DNA from: Clostridia bacterium
GTDB taxonomy: Bacteria; Bacillota; Clostridia; Oscillospirales; CAG-272
DNA: 46,437 nucleotides
NCBI GenBank assembly: GCA_017412045.1
Contig: JAFQOX010000119.1
Location: forward strand, 1-46,437
Direction of reading: 5' to 3'
The notes below the pieces were generated by a model. It was given only the letters and a program-made list of their open reading frames with translations, had not been told where the DNA came from and did no database searches. Below, piece by piece: positions 8,390 through 15,664 of the stretch. The stretch's first letter is position 1, and every line of letters begins with the position of its first letter. A program made the position numbers and the translations under genes.

Positions 8390-9337
8390 ATGATAAAAAT
8401 ATTTGATTTACAAGCAAAAAAAGAATACGCTCTCACCCCGCAGGACAAGCTCTCCTGCGCCATCGGCAATTTTGACGGCGTTCATGCGGGACACCGCAAG
8501 CTTCTCTCCCTTGCCGCCCAAAAAGGCGGAGAGATCACGAAAAGCGCGGTCTTTACCTTTTCCGTGCCGACCTCTCGGCTGAAAAACGGCATCGCTCTGC
8601 TGAATTCGCCGGAGGAACGCTACGTCGTTTTCCGAGAGCTCGGCATCGATCTTCTGATCCTTGCCGAATTTGAAGAGATCGCCTCCCTTTCCCCGGAACG
8701 CTTCGCAGAAGAAATCCTGTTTTCGCAGTGTCACGTCCGCCGCGTGCTGTGCGGCTTCAACTTCCGTTACGGCAAAGCCGCCGCAGGCAACGCGCAAACG
8801 CTGAAACGGACGTTCTCCGAGCTGGGCGGAAGCGTGGAGATCGTCCCGCCTTACCGTATCGACGGCAATACCGTCAGCTCCTCCGAGATCAGAGAAGCGC
8901 TCTCCGTCGGCAACGTCAAACGCGCGTGGCGTATGCTCACCAAGCCCTATTCCGTGACCGCCGAGGTCATTCACGGCAAAAAGCTCGGCAGAACGCTCGG
9001 CTTCCCTACCGCCAATCAAAGATTTCCCGCCGACCGACTCGTTCCGAAATTCGGCGTATACGCGGTCCGCGTGCGCGTGGACGGAAAGATCTTCTTCGGT
9101 GTCGCCAACGTAGGCGTACGCCCTACCGTGGAGCATACGGCGGCAGCCAATTGCGAAGTCTATATCCTCGATTTCGCAGGCGATCTTTACGGCAAGACCG
9201 TGACCACGGAGTTTTGCGAATTTCTGCGCCCCGAGCGTCACTTTTCCGACGTCGATGCCTTGACAGGCGCGGTGCGCAACGATATTTTCTGCGCCAAACA
9301 ATATTTTCAATCCAAAAAGGATATTCCAACCCTATGA
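8390..9337 (+). CDS. ribF: Bifunctional riboflavin kinase / FAD synthetase RibF
   Basis: Makes FMN from riboflavin and FAD from FMN. The N-terminal adenylyltransferase part shows GNFDGVHAGHRKL (about residues 24-36) and SSSEIREAL near 163-171. The C-terminal flavokinase part shows GKKLGRTLGFPTAN (about 195-208) and the usual YxExxxLDF-like stretch EVYILDFAGDLYG. At 315 aa it has the full two-domain length. The start ATG 8390 is preceded by AAGG. Its stop overlaps the next gene's start as ATGA at 9334-9337, so translation is likely coupled. No FMN riboswitch is seen upstream. Confidence 0.95.
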   Translation: MIKIFDLQAKKEYALTPQDKLSCAIGNFDGVHAGHRKLLSLAAQKGGEITKSAVFTFSVPTSRLKNGIALLNSPEERYVVFRELGIDLLILAEFEEIASLSPERFAEEILFSQCHVRRVLCGFNFRYGKAAAGNAQTLKRTFSELGGSVEIVPPYRIDGNTVSSSEIREALSVGNVKRAWRMLTKPYSVTAEVIHGKKLGRTLGFPTANQRFPADRLVPKFGVYAVRVRVDGKIFFGVANVGVRPTVEHTAAANCEVYILDFAGDLYGKTVTTEFCEFLRPERHFSDVDALTGAVRNDIFCAKQYFQSKKDIPTL

Positions 9338-10608
9338 AACGAAAGATCATCGCTCTTTTTCTGACCCTTTGCTGCTTCTCCTTCCTCGCACCTCTGACCG
9401 TCTGCGCGCAGGCGTATCAAAAGGGGGACGAGCTGACCTCCTCCAACGTCACCGTTTTCAATACGGAAAAAGGCTTTTCGGTCTACGGCAAGGACGAGCA
9501 TAAAAAAGCCGCGCCCGGAAGCGCCGTCAAAATCATGACCGCCATCCTCGCGCTCGAATATTATGAGGGCTGTCTGGACACCGTGCTCACGGTCCCGTCC
9601 GGCGCGACGCGCGGATTGGAGGGTAGCGCCGTTCTGAATCTGAAGCCCGACGAGCAGATCCCCGTCATCGACCTGATCCACGCCACGCTGATCGCGGGCA
9701 TGAACGATGCCGCCAATACGCTCGCCTTTGCCATCGGCGGAACGATGACGGGCTTCGTCAAGCTGATGAACGAAAAAGCAAAGGAGCTGGGCGCTCTCAA
9801 TACCATGTATATGAATGCGACGGGGCTGACCTCCGCCGCCTATACGACCGCCTACGATACCGCAAAAATCGCGGCGTACGCTTATGAAAACGAGCTTTTC
9901 ATGGAGATCTGCTCCAAAAGGGCGTATCAAGTCGCGCAGACCAATATTCACGATCCCGTCACCATCTACACCAAAAACTCGTTTCTGACCCCCAAAAGCG
10001 AGTATTATTATCAGTACGCGGAAGGAATCTGCACGAGCTATTCCAATCTGGACGGCGCGCAGCTCGTATGCGCCGCTTCCAACGGCAACGCCCCGTATAT
10101 CTGCGTCGCTCTCGGCTCCAAAAAGGACGGGGACGGCAAGATCCCCGGCTACGGCGAGGTCAAAAGCCTCCTCTCATGGGCAAGCACCAATTTTGCGGAA
10201 AAAAAGGTACTCGACAAATCGCAGATCATCTGTGAATTGCCCGTCCGCGCAGGAAAAGACGTCGCGCACGTGCTCGTCGTTCCGCAACAGTCCATATACG
10301 CCTTTCTGGACAAGGATACCGATCTTTCCAAGGTCAGCCTGTCCGAGCAATTGGATTACGACAGGCTCGACGCACCCGTGCAAAAGGGCGCTTGCGTGGG
10401 GACGCTGACGGTCATGCTGGACGGCATGCCCATCGGCGAAACGCCTCTGATCGCAAAATCCACCGTCCGACAGAGCACCTCCGGACAGCTGCTCCTCTTT
10501 GCGGAAGGCGTGGTCACGAGTAAATTTTTCATCATCTCCACGCTGATTTCGCTTCCAGTCTCGATCTTCACGGCGTACCGTAAGATCAAAGAAAAAAAGA
10601 AGCGCTGA
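9334..10608 (+). CDS. D-Ala-D-Ala carboxypeptidase-like protein (S11), degenerate motifs
   Basis: A 424 aa penicillin-binding-protein-like peptidase S11 homologue with a signal peptide (cleavage near CAQA, residues 24-27) and a C-terminal membrane anchor followed by KKKKR. The nucleophile motif S63-A-V-K66 is present. The second motif, normally S-x-N, reads G122-M-N124. The third, normally K-T-G, reads C233-T-S235 in AEGICTSYSNLDG, which aligns with the family pattern GIKTGYT. Two of three active-site motifs are therefore altered, so carboxypeptidase activity is doubtful and a binding or regulatory role is possible. The start overlaps the ribF stop by ATGA. The longer frame upstream is antisense-like noise within ribF. 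Confidence 0.85.
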   Translation: MKRKIIALFLTLCCFSFLAPLTVCAQAYQKGDELTSSNVTVFNTEKGFSVYGKDEHKKAAPGSAVKIMTAILALEYYEGCLDTVLTVPSGATRGLEGSAVLNLKPDEQIPVIDLIHATLIAGMNDAANTLAFAIGGTMTGFVKLMNEKAKELGALNTMYMNATGLTSAAYTTAYDTAKIAAYAYENELFMEICSKRAYQVAQTNIHDPVTIYTKNSFLTPKSEYYYQYAEGICTSYSNLDGAQLVCAASNGNAPYICVALGSKKDGDGKIPGYGEVKSLLSWASTNFAEKKVLDKSQIICELPVRAGKDVAHVLVVPQQSIYAFLDKDTDLSKVSLSEQLDYDRLDAPVQKGACVGTLTVMLDGMPIGETPLIAKSTVRQSTSGQLLLFAEGVVTSKFFIISTLISLPVSIFTAYRKIKEKKKR

Positions 10609-10742
10609 CGCGCCTCTTTTCGGACTGCCGGCGTATAAAAAGAACCTTTTTTCTTATACTATAAGCAGTACCCATACAAAGGAACTCTCTTGATCCCCAT
10701 CAAAAAACATAAATCAACGATTGAAAGGCTTGGTATTTATCT

Positions 10743-10994
10743 ATGGAAAACAATTTCACGCAATCCCCCCAAATGGATCCCGCCGCCCTCAAAAAAAATG
10801 CAAAGCAGACGTGGGCGACACTCAGCGAAAATAATATTGAGGTGACGCTGACGACCTCGGCGATCGGTCTTTTGCTTTTCGCGCTCGGCATCGGCATCTC
10901 GATCTGCGTTTCCCGCTGTCTGACGAAGCTCGAATTGAAATCGGCGCTTCGCAAACAGAGAAACATGTATTTTCCCGAGCGCAACGAGAAATAA
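10743..10994 (+). CDS. Small single-pass membrane protein, unknown
   Basis: An 83 aa protein with a polar N-terminus and one hydrophobic segment at about residues 43-60 (IGLLLFALGIGISICV), then a basic tail. It has a GAAAGG site upstream and is closed by two hairpin terminators. I do not recognise a family. Coding status rests on the RBS, codon use and a clean terminator. Confidence 0.55.
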   Translation: MENNFTQSPQMDPAALKKNAKQTWATLSENNIEVTLTTSAIGLLLFALGIGISICVSRCLTKLELKSALRKQRNMYFPERNEK

Positions 10995-11013
10995 AAGTCA
11001 CGGTATCCAAAAT

Positions 11014-11056
11014 AAAAATTCCCGCAGACCGAATCCATCGGTTTGCGGGAATTTTT
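11014..11056. terminator. Rho-independent terminator
   Basis: AAAAATTCCCGCA (11014-11026) pairs with TGCGGGAATTTTT (11044-11056); the inner part GACCGA/TCGGTT extends the stem. It ends the small membrane protein gene and, being symmetrical, may also serve the opposite-strand operon. Confidence 0.85.
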
Positions 11057-11077
11057 GTATCGGCAGACAAGTTATGG

Positions 11078-11104
11078 AGCCTTCTCACGCAGGAGAAGGC
11101 TTTT
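11078..11104 (+). terminator. Second hairpin terminator
   Basis: AGCCTTCTC and GAGAAGGCT form a 9 bp stem followed by TTT on the plus strand, just before the end of the converging minus-strand gene. Confidence 0.6.
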
Positions 11105-11114
11105 CGTTGTTGGA

Positions 11115-11498
11115 TCAGCGCAGTTTTTCCGGACTTTCGATCCAGCCAAGCTCCTGCAACGCGAGCAAAACGTCCTCGGGAATATCCTCACCGCTTCCTC
11201 TTTCCAATAAACGGACCCAATATACGCCCGTTTGTCCCGGATACGAGAGCAGGACACCGTCGTGCAGGATCCGTATTTTATCGCCCGTTTGCAGATCGAG
11301 AAACGCGCCGCCCTTGCGCGAGCAGTCCGACATCCTGATCGGGGAATGATCGTCCAGAACGATCAGATACGAGCCGTTATCCGCGATCAGAACGCGCCCC
11401 TCCAGCATACCGTAGCTAAGCGCGCCCCTGACGCCGACGGTCAGCAGTGCAGCGACGGCGATCAGGGAAACCGTCAAAATAACCGTTCTCTTTTTCAT
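11115..11498 (-). CDS. Small membrane-anchored protein, DUF3221-like
   Basis: A 127 aa protein with an N-terminal hydrophobic signal/anchor (residues 6-24). A beta-rich domain follows: GRVLIADNGSYLIVLDD, then LQTGDKIRILHDGVLLSYPGQTG. This pattern recalls DUF3221/YobA-type small lipid- or membrane-anchored proteins; the assignment is tentative. The start ATG 11498 is chosen for GGGAGGAAACG just upstream. It is the last gene of the sigma/anti-sigma operon, 55 bp after the anti-sigma, so it may be part of the envelope-stress output. Confidence 0.6.
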   Translation of the reverse strand: MKKRTVILTVSLIAVAALLTVGVRGALSYGMLEGRVLIADNGSYLIVLDDHSPIRMSDCSRKGGAFLDLQTGDKIRILHDGVLLSYPGQTGVYWVRLLERGSGEDIPEDVLLALQELGWIESPEKLR

Positions 11499-11553
11499 AA
11501 GCGTTTCCTCCCGTGCGTTTCTATGCCGCTTCGTCAATTTGAAACCGCGGCGT

Positions 11554-12078
11554 TTATACGAAAATCAATTCCAGCTTATCGACCGTGATCTCCCGATAAG
11601 AGGCGATCGTTCTTTTCAGAGCCTCTCTGAGACGCTCGCCGTCTGCTTCTTCGAAAAGGCTTTTTACGGAGGCAGAAAGCGTCACCCGTACGGTGCAGCC
11701 TTCCTCCGAATCCTCCTGCTTGGGCAATACGGTCAGACCTTGCAAAGCGGCGTTCACACGAATACCGTTCTTATCCCTCCACGCTTCAAACATTTCTGCA
11801 TCTCCGCCGTAGATTCCGACGGATTCATAATACAACGCTTGATCCTTTACGTAATATACCCGACAGTCCTCGTACGCTTCGGAAGCGTAATCCAGATTGT
11901 TATACATCCATATATACTGCCTGTATGCAAGGGGAATCATGACCACGATCAGCAGACACGCCGCCAAAGCGACCAGTCTGATCCATTTTCGTTTGTTCAC
12001 GAACGGCTTTTCCGTTGCTTCCTCCAAATATGCGGGATCCATATCCCCGATGGCATCCAGAATGTCATGCTCCGTCAT
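11554..12078 (-). CDS. Membrane-anchored anti-sigma factor-like protein
   Basis: A 174 aa protein: a short cytosolic N-terminus with the pattern ILDAIGDMDPAYLEEA, one membrane segment at about residues 33-52 and an extracellular domain of ~120 residues. This layout, with translational coupling (ATGA overlap at 12075-12078) to an ECF sigma gene, is typical of clostridial anti-sigma factors. It probably holds the sigma factor at the membrane until an envelope signal arrives. No zinc-binding HxxxCxxC motif is present, so it is not a classical ZAS protein. Confidence 0.7.
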   Translation of the reverse strand: MTEHDILDAIGDMDPAYLEEATEKPFVNKRKWIRLVALAACLLIVVMIPLAYRQYIWMYNNLDYASEAYEDCRVYYVKDQALYYESVGIYGGDAEMFEAWRDKNGIRVNAALQGLTVLPKQEDSEEGCTVRVTLSASVKSLFEEADGERLREALKRTIASYREITVDKLELIFV

Positions 12079-12632
12079 TGTAACCCCTCCTTTTGTAAAT
12101 ATATGCGTAATTTTTCCCGCAGTCTGAAAAGAATCGATTTGACCTTGCTTTCCGAATAGCCGAATTTTTTACAAACGGTCTCTACGGAATTCATATAGAA
12201 ATAGCGGCAAACGAAAACCTTTCTTTCCGCCGCGGACAGCGTTCCCAGAAAATCGTTGATCGCCTGCGCGAGCATCTGCTTCTCCAAATGCCTTTCCGCG
12301 CTGTCCTCGTACGCCACGCACTCCTTCAGCTCATCCAGAACACCTGCGATTTCTCCGCCGCCCCTTTTCTGCGCGTGGTCGCTTCTCCATTTGTCGATCG
12401 CAATGCGGCGCGTGATCTTTCCGAGAAAGGAGGAGAGTAACAGCGGTCTGTGCGGAGGGATCGCGTTCCACGCTTCAATATAGGTATCGTTGACGCTTTC
12501 CTCGGAATCCTCGTGATTGGAAAGGATGCCGTACGCGATCGAATAACAGTATCCGCCGTATTTTCTGGCGGTTTCCTCCACCGCGCGCTCTTCCCTTTTC
12601 CAATAAAGATCCACGATCTCCGTATCGTTCAT
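12075..12632 (-). CDS. ECF RNA polymerase sigma factor
   Basis: A 185 aa sigma-70 family protein with only regions 2 and 4. Region 2 spans about residues 10-80 (YSIAYGILSNHEDSEESVNDTY, here interrupted to note the acidic core). Region 4 spans about 120-175, with the helix-turn-helix ETVCKKFGYSESKVKSILF. An ideal site, AAAGGAGG, precedes ATG 12632. Its upstream region carries an ECF-like promoter (GCAACC-N15-CGACAT), so it likely activates its own operon. The gene overlaps the anti-sigma gene by 4 bp. Confidence 0.92.
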   Translation of the reverse strand: MNDTEIVDLYWKREERAVEETARKYGGYCYSIAYGILSNHEDSEESVNDTYIEAWNAIPPHRPLLLSSFLGKITRRIAIDKWRSDHAQKRGGGEIAGVLDELKECVAYEDSAERHLEKQMLAQAINDFLGTLSAAERKVFVCRYFYMNSVETVCKKFGYSESKVKSILFRLREKLRIYLQKEGLQ

Positions 12633-12685
12633 TTTACCGCCCTCCTTTCATTCATGATAGCAAATATTTTTGCCCTATATGATCT

Positions 12686-12712
12686 ATGTCGTAAAAATTA
12701 TAAAAAGGTTGC
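12686..12712 (-). promoter_or_regulatory. ECF-type, probably autoregulated promoter
   Basis: On the minus strand GCAACC (12707-12712), followed by a T-run, precedes CGACAT (12686-12691) with 15 bp between. AACC-type -35 and CG-containing -10 boxes are usual for ECF sigma targets. It lies 54 bp upstream of the sigma gene. Confidence 0.6.
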
Positions 12713-12740
12713 ATCTTTTTCCAAAAAAAATCGGAGATTG

Positions 12741-12783
12741 TCCGAAAAAAAGCAGATCCTCTCACGAGGCGCTTTTTCCGGAC
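12741..12783 (-). terminator. Rho-independent terminator
   Basis: CCTC (12758-12761) / GAGG with adjoining GC pairs and a long A/T extension (TCCGAAAAAAAGC with GCTTTTTCCGGA) forms a stem; on the minus strand a run of T follows. It ends the membrane-protein gene at 12800. Confidence 0.65.
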
Positions 12784-12799
12784 GACCTCCGAAAGCAAT

Positions 12800-14071
12800 T
12801 CAGAAATCGACGCTCTTATCCAGACAGTCTCTTTTCAGCGCGTTGAGAAAGCCGCTGCCCGAAAAGACCGTCGCATCGTAAAGCACCGACGCGTTGTCAA
12901 GCGGGCGTTCGCCCTTGCCCTCGCTGATAAAGGTGACGTTATCCGTCGCAAACAGCGCGTGCATATGCACCGCCGTCATACGGCGAGGCGCGGGATTGAC
13001 GATGATGATCTTTTTGTCCGCCTCCGGCGCTTCAAAGCTATGTGTAAACCACGCGCGCCAGAATACGACGTCCTTGCCTCTGAAGCGATACCCGTATTTA
13101 AAATATCCGGAATCCCGATCGCAAAAAAGCATGGGCATATTTTTTGACATCGCGCCGATCAGCTTGCAGGCGTAGGTCTTGCCGCGCAGCTCCACGGTAA
13201 ACTGATAATCCGGGCGATTCTGCGTCAAAAGAGAACGGTACGGACGTCGAATCTCGGAAAGGGTGATCTCCCCGTCGCGGCACGTCCTTTTCAGTCTTTT
13301 TAAAAATTTACGGCGGATCCGATACGCGCGGGCGTAAATCAGCAAAAGATAAACTGCCAGAACGCCAGCGATCGCAAGAAGAACGAAGATTCCGTATTTC
13401 CAGAGAAATCCGATCAGCATGGCAACCGTCACCAGATAGATCCCGGAGATCAAGGGTCCGCCGATCCGGATCACCGCAGACAGGAAGATCAGCGCCAAAG
13501 CATCCAAGTGCTTATCCTTGGCTTCCTCATAGGAAAGCGTTCTCCAGAAATGCCTCGTTCTGACGCGCATAAAAACCTCGATCAGAAGAAAGATGGGAAG
13601 CACCGTCAGAAGAAAAAGAAAATAGGTATCCCAAAAACCAAAATCCTCGCGTCCGAAAAAGAAATAGATCGGGTACGCGTACGCATCCGTTCTGAGAAGC
13701 AAGGGGAGAAAGATAAGACAGACCGCCTCGACGATAAATTCATACGAGCGCAAAACGAAAAGTGTTTCCGAAAAAATGCCCGTTTCCTTCGGAGGCGCTT
13801 TACAGAAACGGCGTCTTGCCGTCGGATCGTACAGAATGAAAACACCCGAAAGCATGACGAACAGAACCAGCATGGATAAGGAAGCCATTCCGTGCGCAAA
13901 AAACGGATTCTCCACCGTCATTTCTTCGGGAAGAAGAAGGCTTGCCTGCACGCCATTCATCAACAGCCAATAGAAAATGACCGTGCGGAAAATTCTGAAA
14001 AAGCGGAAGCGGTACGGCTCCAGCTTTTCCCTGATGACGGAAATTTTTTCTCCAAACGTCAGCGTTCGCAT
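12800..14071 (-). CDS. Multi-spanning membrane protein, unknown
   Basis: A 423 aa protein. Its N-terminal half has about seven hydrophobic segments (near residues 24-44, 62-82, 110-128, 145-165, 190-235 and 225-245). A C-terminal cytosolic or exposed domain of ~160 residues is rich in beta strands and starts after a basic stretch (RIRRKFLKRLKR). I do not recognise the family. RBS GAAAGGAC precedes ATG 14071. It has its own promoter at 14143-14170 and terminator at 12741, so it forms a single-gene unit. A sensor or transport-related role is possible but unsupported. Confidence 0.8.
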   Translation of the reverse strand: MRTLTFGEKISVIREKLEPYRFRFFRIFRTVIFYWLLMNGVQASLLLPEEMTVENPFFAHGMASLSMLVLFVMLSGVFILYDPTARRRFCKAPPKETGIFSETLFVLRSYEFIVEAVCLIFLPLLLRTDAYAYPIYFFFGREDFGFWDTYFLFLLTVLPIFLLIEVFMRVRTRHFWRTLSYEEAKDKHLDALALIFLSAVIRIGGPLISGIYLVTVAMLIGFLWKYGIFVLLAIAGVLAVYLLLIYARAYRIRRKFLKRLKRTCRDGEITLSEIRRPYRSLLTQNRPDYQFTVELRGKTYACKLIGAMSKNMPMLFCDRDSGYFKYGYRFRGKDVVFWRAWFTHSFEAPEADKKIIIVNPAPRRMTAVHMHALFATDNVTFISEGKGERPLDNASVLYDATVFSGSGFLNALKRDCLDKSVDF

Positions 14072-14142
14072 ACGTACGTCCTTTCTGAAACGGTCCCCGT
14101 TTCACAACCGAATTCGTTTGATAAATAACACTTCATGTTTAT

Positions 14143-14170
14143 ATTATAACATAAAAACGAAAAAAGTCAA
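14143..14170 (-). promoter_or_regulatory. SigA-type promoter overlapping a terminator
   Basis: On the minus strand TTGACT (14165-14170) and TATAAT (14143-14148) are 16 bp apart, 72 bp upstream of the membrane-protein gene. The -35 box is the last part of the terminator stem at 14166-14200 plus its first T. Confidence 0.75.
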
Positions 14171-14200
14171 GTGTTTTCCAAAACGTGAAAAACACTTGAC
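14166..14200 (-). terminator. Terminator of TerB/ATPase operon
   Basis: GTCAAGTGTTTT (14166-14177) and AAAACACTTGAC (14189-14200) form a perfect 12 bp stem; on the minus strand it runs into TTTTTT. It ends the upstream two-gene operon. The same bases carry the next promoter's -35 box. Confidence 0.75.
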
Positions 14201-14272
14201 AGACTTAGCTTTTTTTGATATTTTACGTTGGCTTTGATAGTTCAGTTTTCCAGCGATTTCCAGCAAAAGCAA

Positions 14273-15616
14273 TCAGAATTCGATCGTCTCCGGATCAAAA
14301 TCGGTCGGCTTGGTTGCTTCTTCCCGGGGCAGTACAGCGGATTCGTTCTTCCTGTAAATTTCGGGCAGGCGCTTGCCGCCGCTCTGCATGACGATGCCGA
14401 GCGCCGTCAGATACGCGCGGATGATCTCTCTGGGCGTGATCATCGTATCCGCGCCCGCTCTGTCCAGCATGAAGTAGAGAAAGTCGCGCATTTCCTCCGG
14501 CGTGACGTCCACCTCGCCGTAGCTTCTCGTGAAAAGCACCGTCACACGGGCGAGAAGCGCCAGCAATTCGTCGTCGGAAAGTCTGGCAAGACGCATGATC
14601 GGACCGAACATCTGCCCCGAAGCGGTGATCGCGGCGGGATCCTTGCCGAACATATTGTCCACCAGACGGGAGCGGAGCGCCTCGTAGCTGAACAACCCTC
14701 TTCGGGTATCCTCCAGAAACTGCGGCGTGCCCGCAAAGATGATCTCCAGCCCCTCTGCCTTTCCCTGCAAGGTATCGTTGAAAATGGAGAGGATCTTCTC
14801 GTAATTGTTTTCGCGGGAGACGCGGTTAGGGATCTTATAGAGGTTCACGCACTCGTCAATGAAGATCACGAGCCCGCCGTATCCGATCCTGCGGGAAAAG
14901 GCGGCGAACAGCTTGATATAATCGTACCAGTTCTCATCGTTGATGATGCCGGAAACGGAAAGCGCCGCTCTCGCCTGCGTTTTCGTGCCGAATTCGCCGC
15001 GAAGCCAGCGCAGGCAGTCGCTCTGCAAATGCTCGTCGTCATCCTTCCACGCATGATAATACGTTTCGATCACGCGCGCAAAATCAAACGCACCCACGCC
15101 CGTTTCGATCTCGCGGAGAACCGCATAGATCTGCGCGGAAACCTCCTTTTCAAATTTGGGAGAGTCGGGGAAAACGCCCGTCTGCGTCACCGCGTATTGA
15201 ATATCCGAGAGCCATTTCGATATCATTTGCGCCAGCGCGCCGCCGTCGGGGGACGCTTTGGTCGAGAGATTCCGTATCAGCTCGCGGTACGTTGCCAGAC
15301 CGCCGCCGTTCGTGGAGGAAAGCCTCCTTTCGGGAGATAGATCCGCGTCCGCGCAAACGAAGCCCTTTTCCACCGCATAGCCCTGCATGAGACGGATCAG
15401 AAAGCTTTTTCCGCAGCCGTACTTACCGATCAGAAAGCGCGTCGCCGAGCCACCCTCCGCTACGTTTTCCAGATCCTTACAGATCGCCGCGATCTCGGCG
15501 GTTCGCCCGATCGCAATGTATCTTGCGCCCGTACGCGGCACGACACCTGCCGCCATCGACGAGAGCAAGGAATTCAAAATTCGTTTCGGTATTCTTACCG
15601 ACGTCATATCATTCAT
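14273..15616 (-). CDS. BrxD-like (DUF2791) P-loop ATPase
   Basis: A 447 aa ATPase of the BREX BrxD / DUF2791 type. The N-terminus (VRIPKRILNSLLSSMAAGVVPRTG, read here as a short pattern) leads to the Walker A motif GKYGCGKS at residues 64-71. The Walker B motif is VIFIDEC near residue 265, and an arginine-containing segment follows (SRLVDNMF). These ATPases occur in BREX-type phage defence and in TerB-domain DNA-processing gene sets; from memory they are usually found with a superfamily 2 helicase. Here only a TerB-domain gene accompanies it, 48 bp upstream. RBS GGAAAGGAAA precedes ATG 15616. No transfer signature is obvious. Defence or DNA-stress role is inferred. Confidence 0.85.
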   Translation of the reverse strand: MNDMTSVRIPKRILNSLLSSMAAGVVPRTGARYIAIGRTAEIAAICKDLENVAEGGSATRFLIGKYGCGKSFLIRLMQGYAVEKGFVCADADLSPERRLSSTNGGGLATYRELIRNLSTKASPDGGALAQMISKWLSDIQYAVTQTGVFPDSPKFEKEVSAQIYAVLREIETGVGAFDFARVIETYYHAWKDDDEHLQSDCLRWLRGEFGTKTQARAALSVSGIINDENWYDYIKLFAAFSRRIGYGGLVIFIDECVNLYKIPNRVSRENNYEKILSIFNDTLQGKAEGLEIIFAGTPQFLEDTRRGLFSYEALRSRLVDNMFGKDPAAITASGQMFGPIMRLARLSDDELLALLARVTVLFTRSYGEVDVTPEEMRDFLYFMLDRAGADTMITPREIIRAYLTALGIVMQSGGKRLPEIYRKNESAVLPREEATKPTDFDPETIEF

Positions 15617-15664
15617 AGGATTTCCTTTCCGAAATCGTCGTTCACGCTTGTCGGAACGACGTGT

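Noticed and set aside
8728..9333. Upstream extension of the carboxypeptidase-like frame
   Set aside because: Overlaps ribF in another frame with Arg-rich noise; the signal peptide and ATGA overlap fix the start at 9334.
14196..14224. TTGACA-N17-TATTTT on the plus strand
   Set aside because: Matches a promoter but no plus-strand gene follows; the bases belong to the terminator stem and the end of the minus-strand operon.
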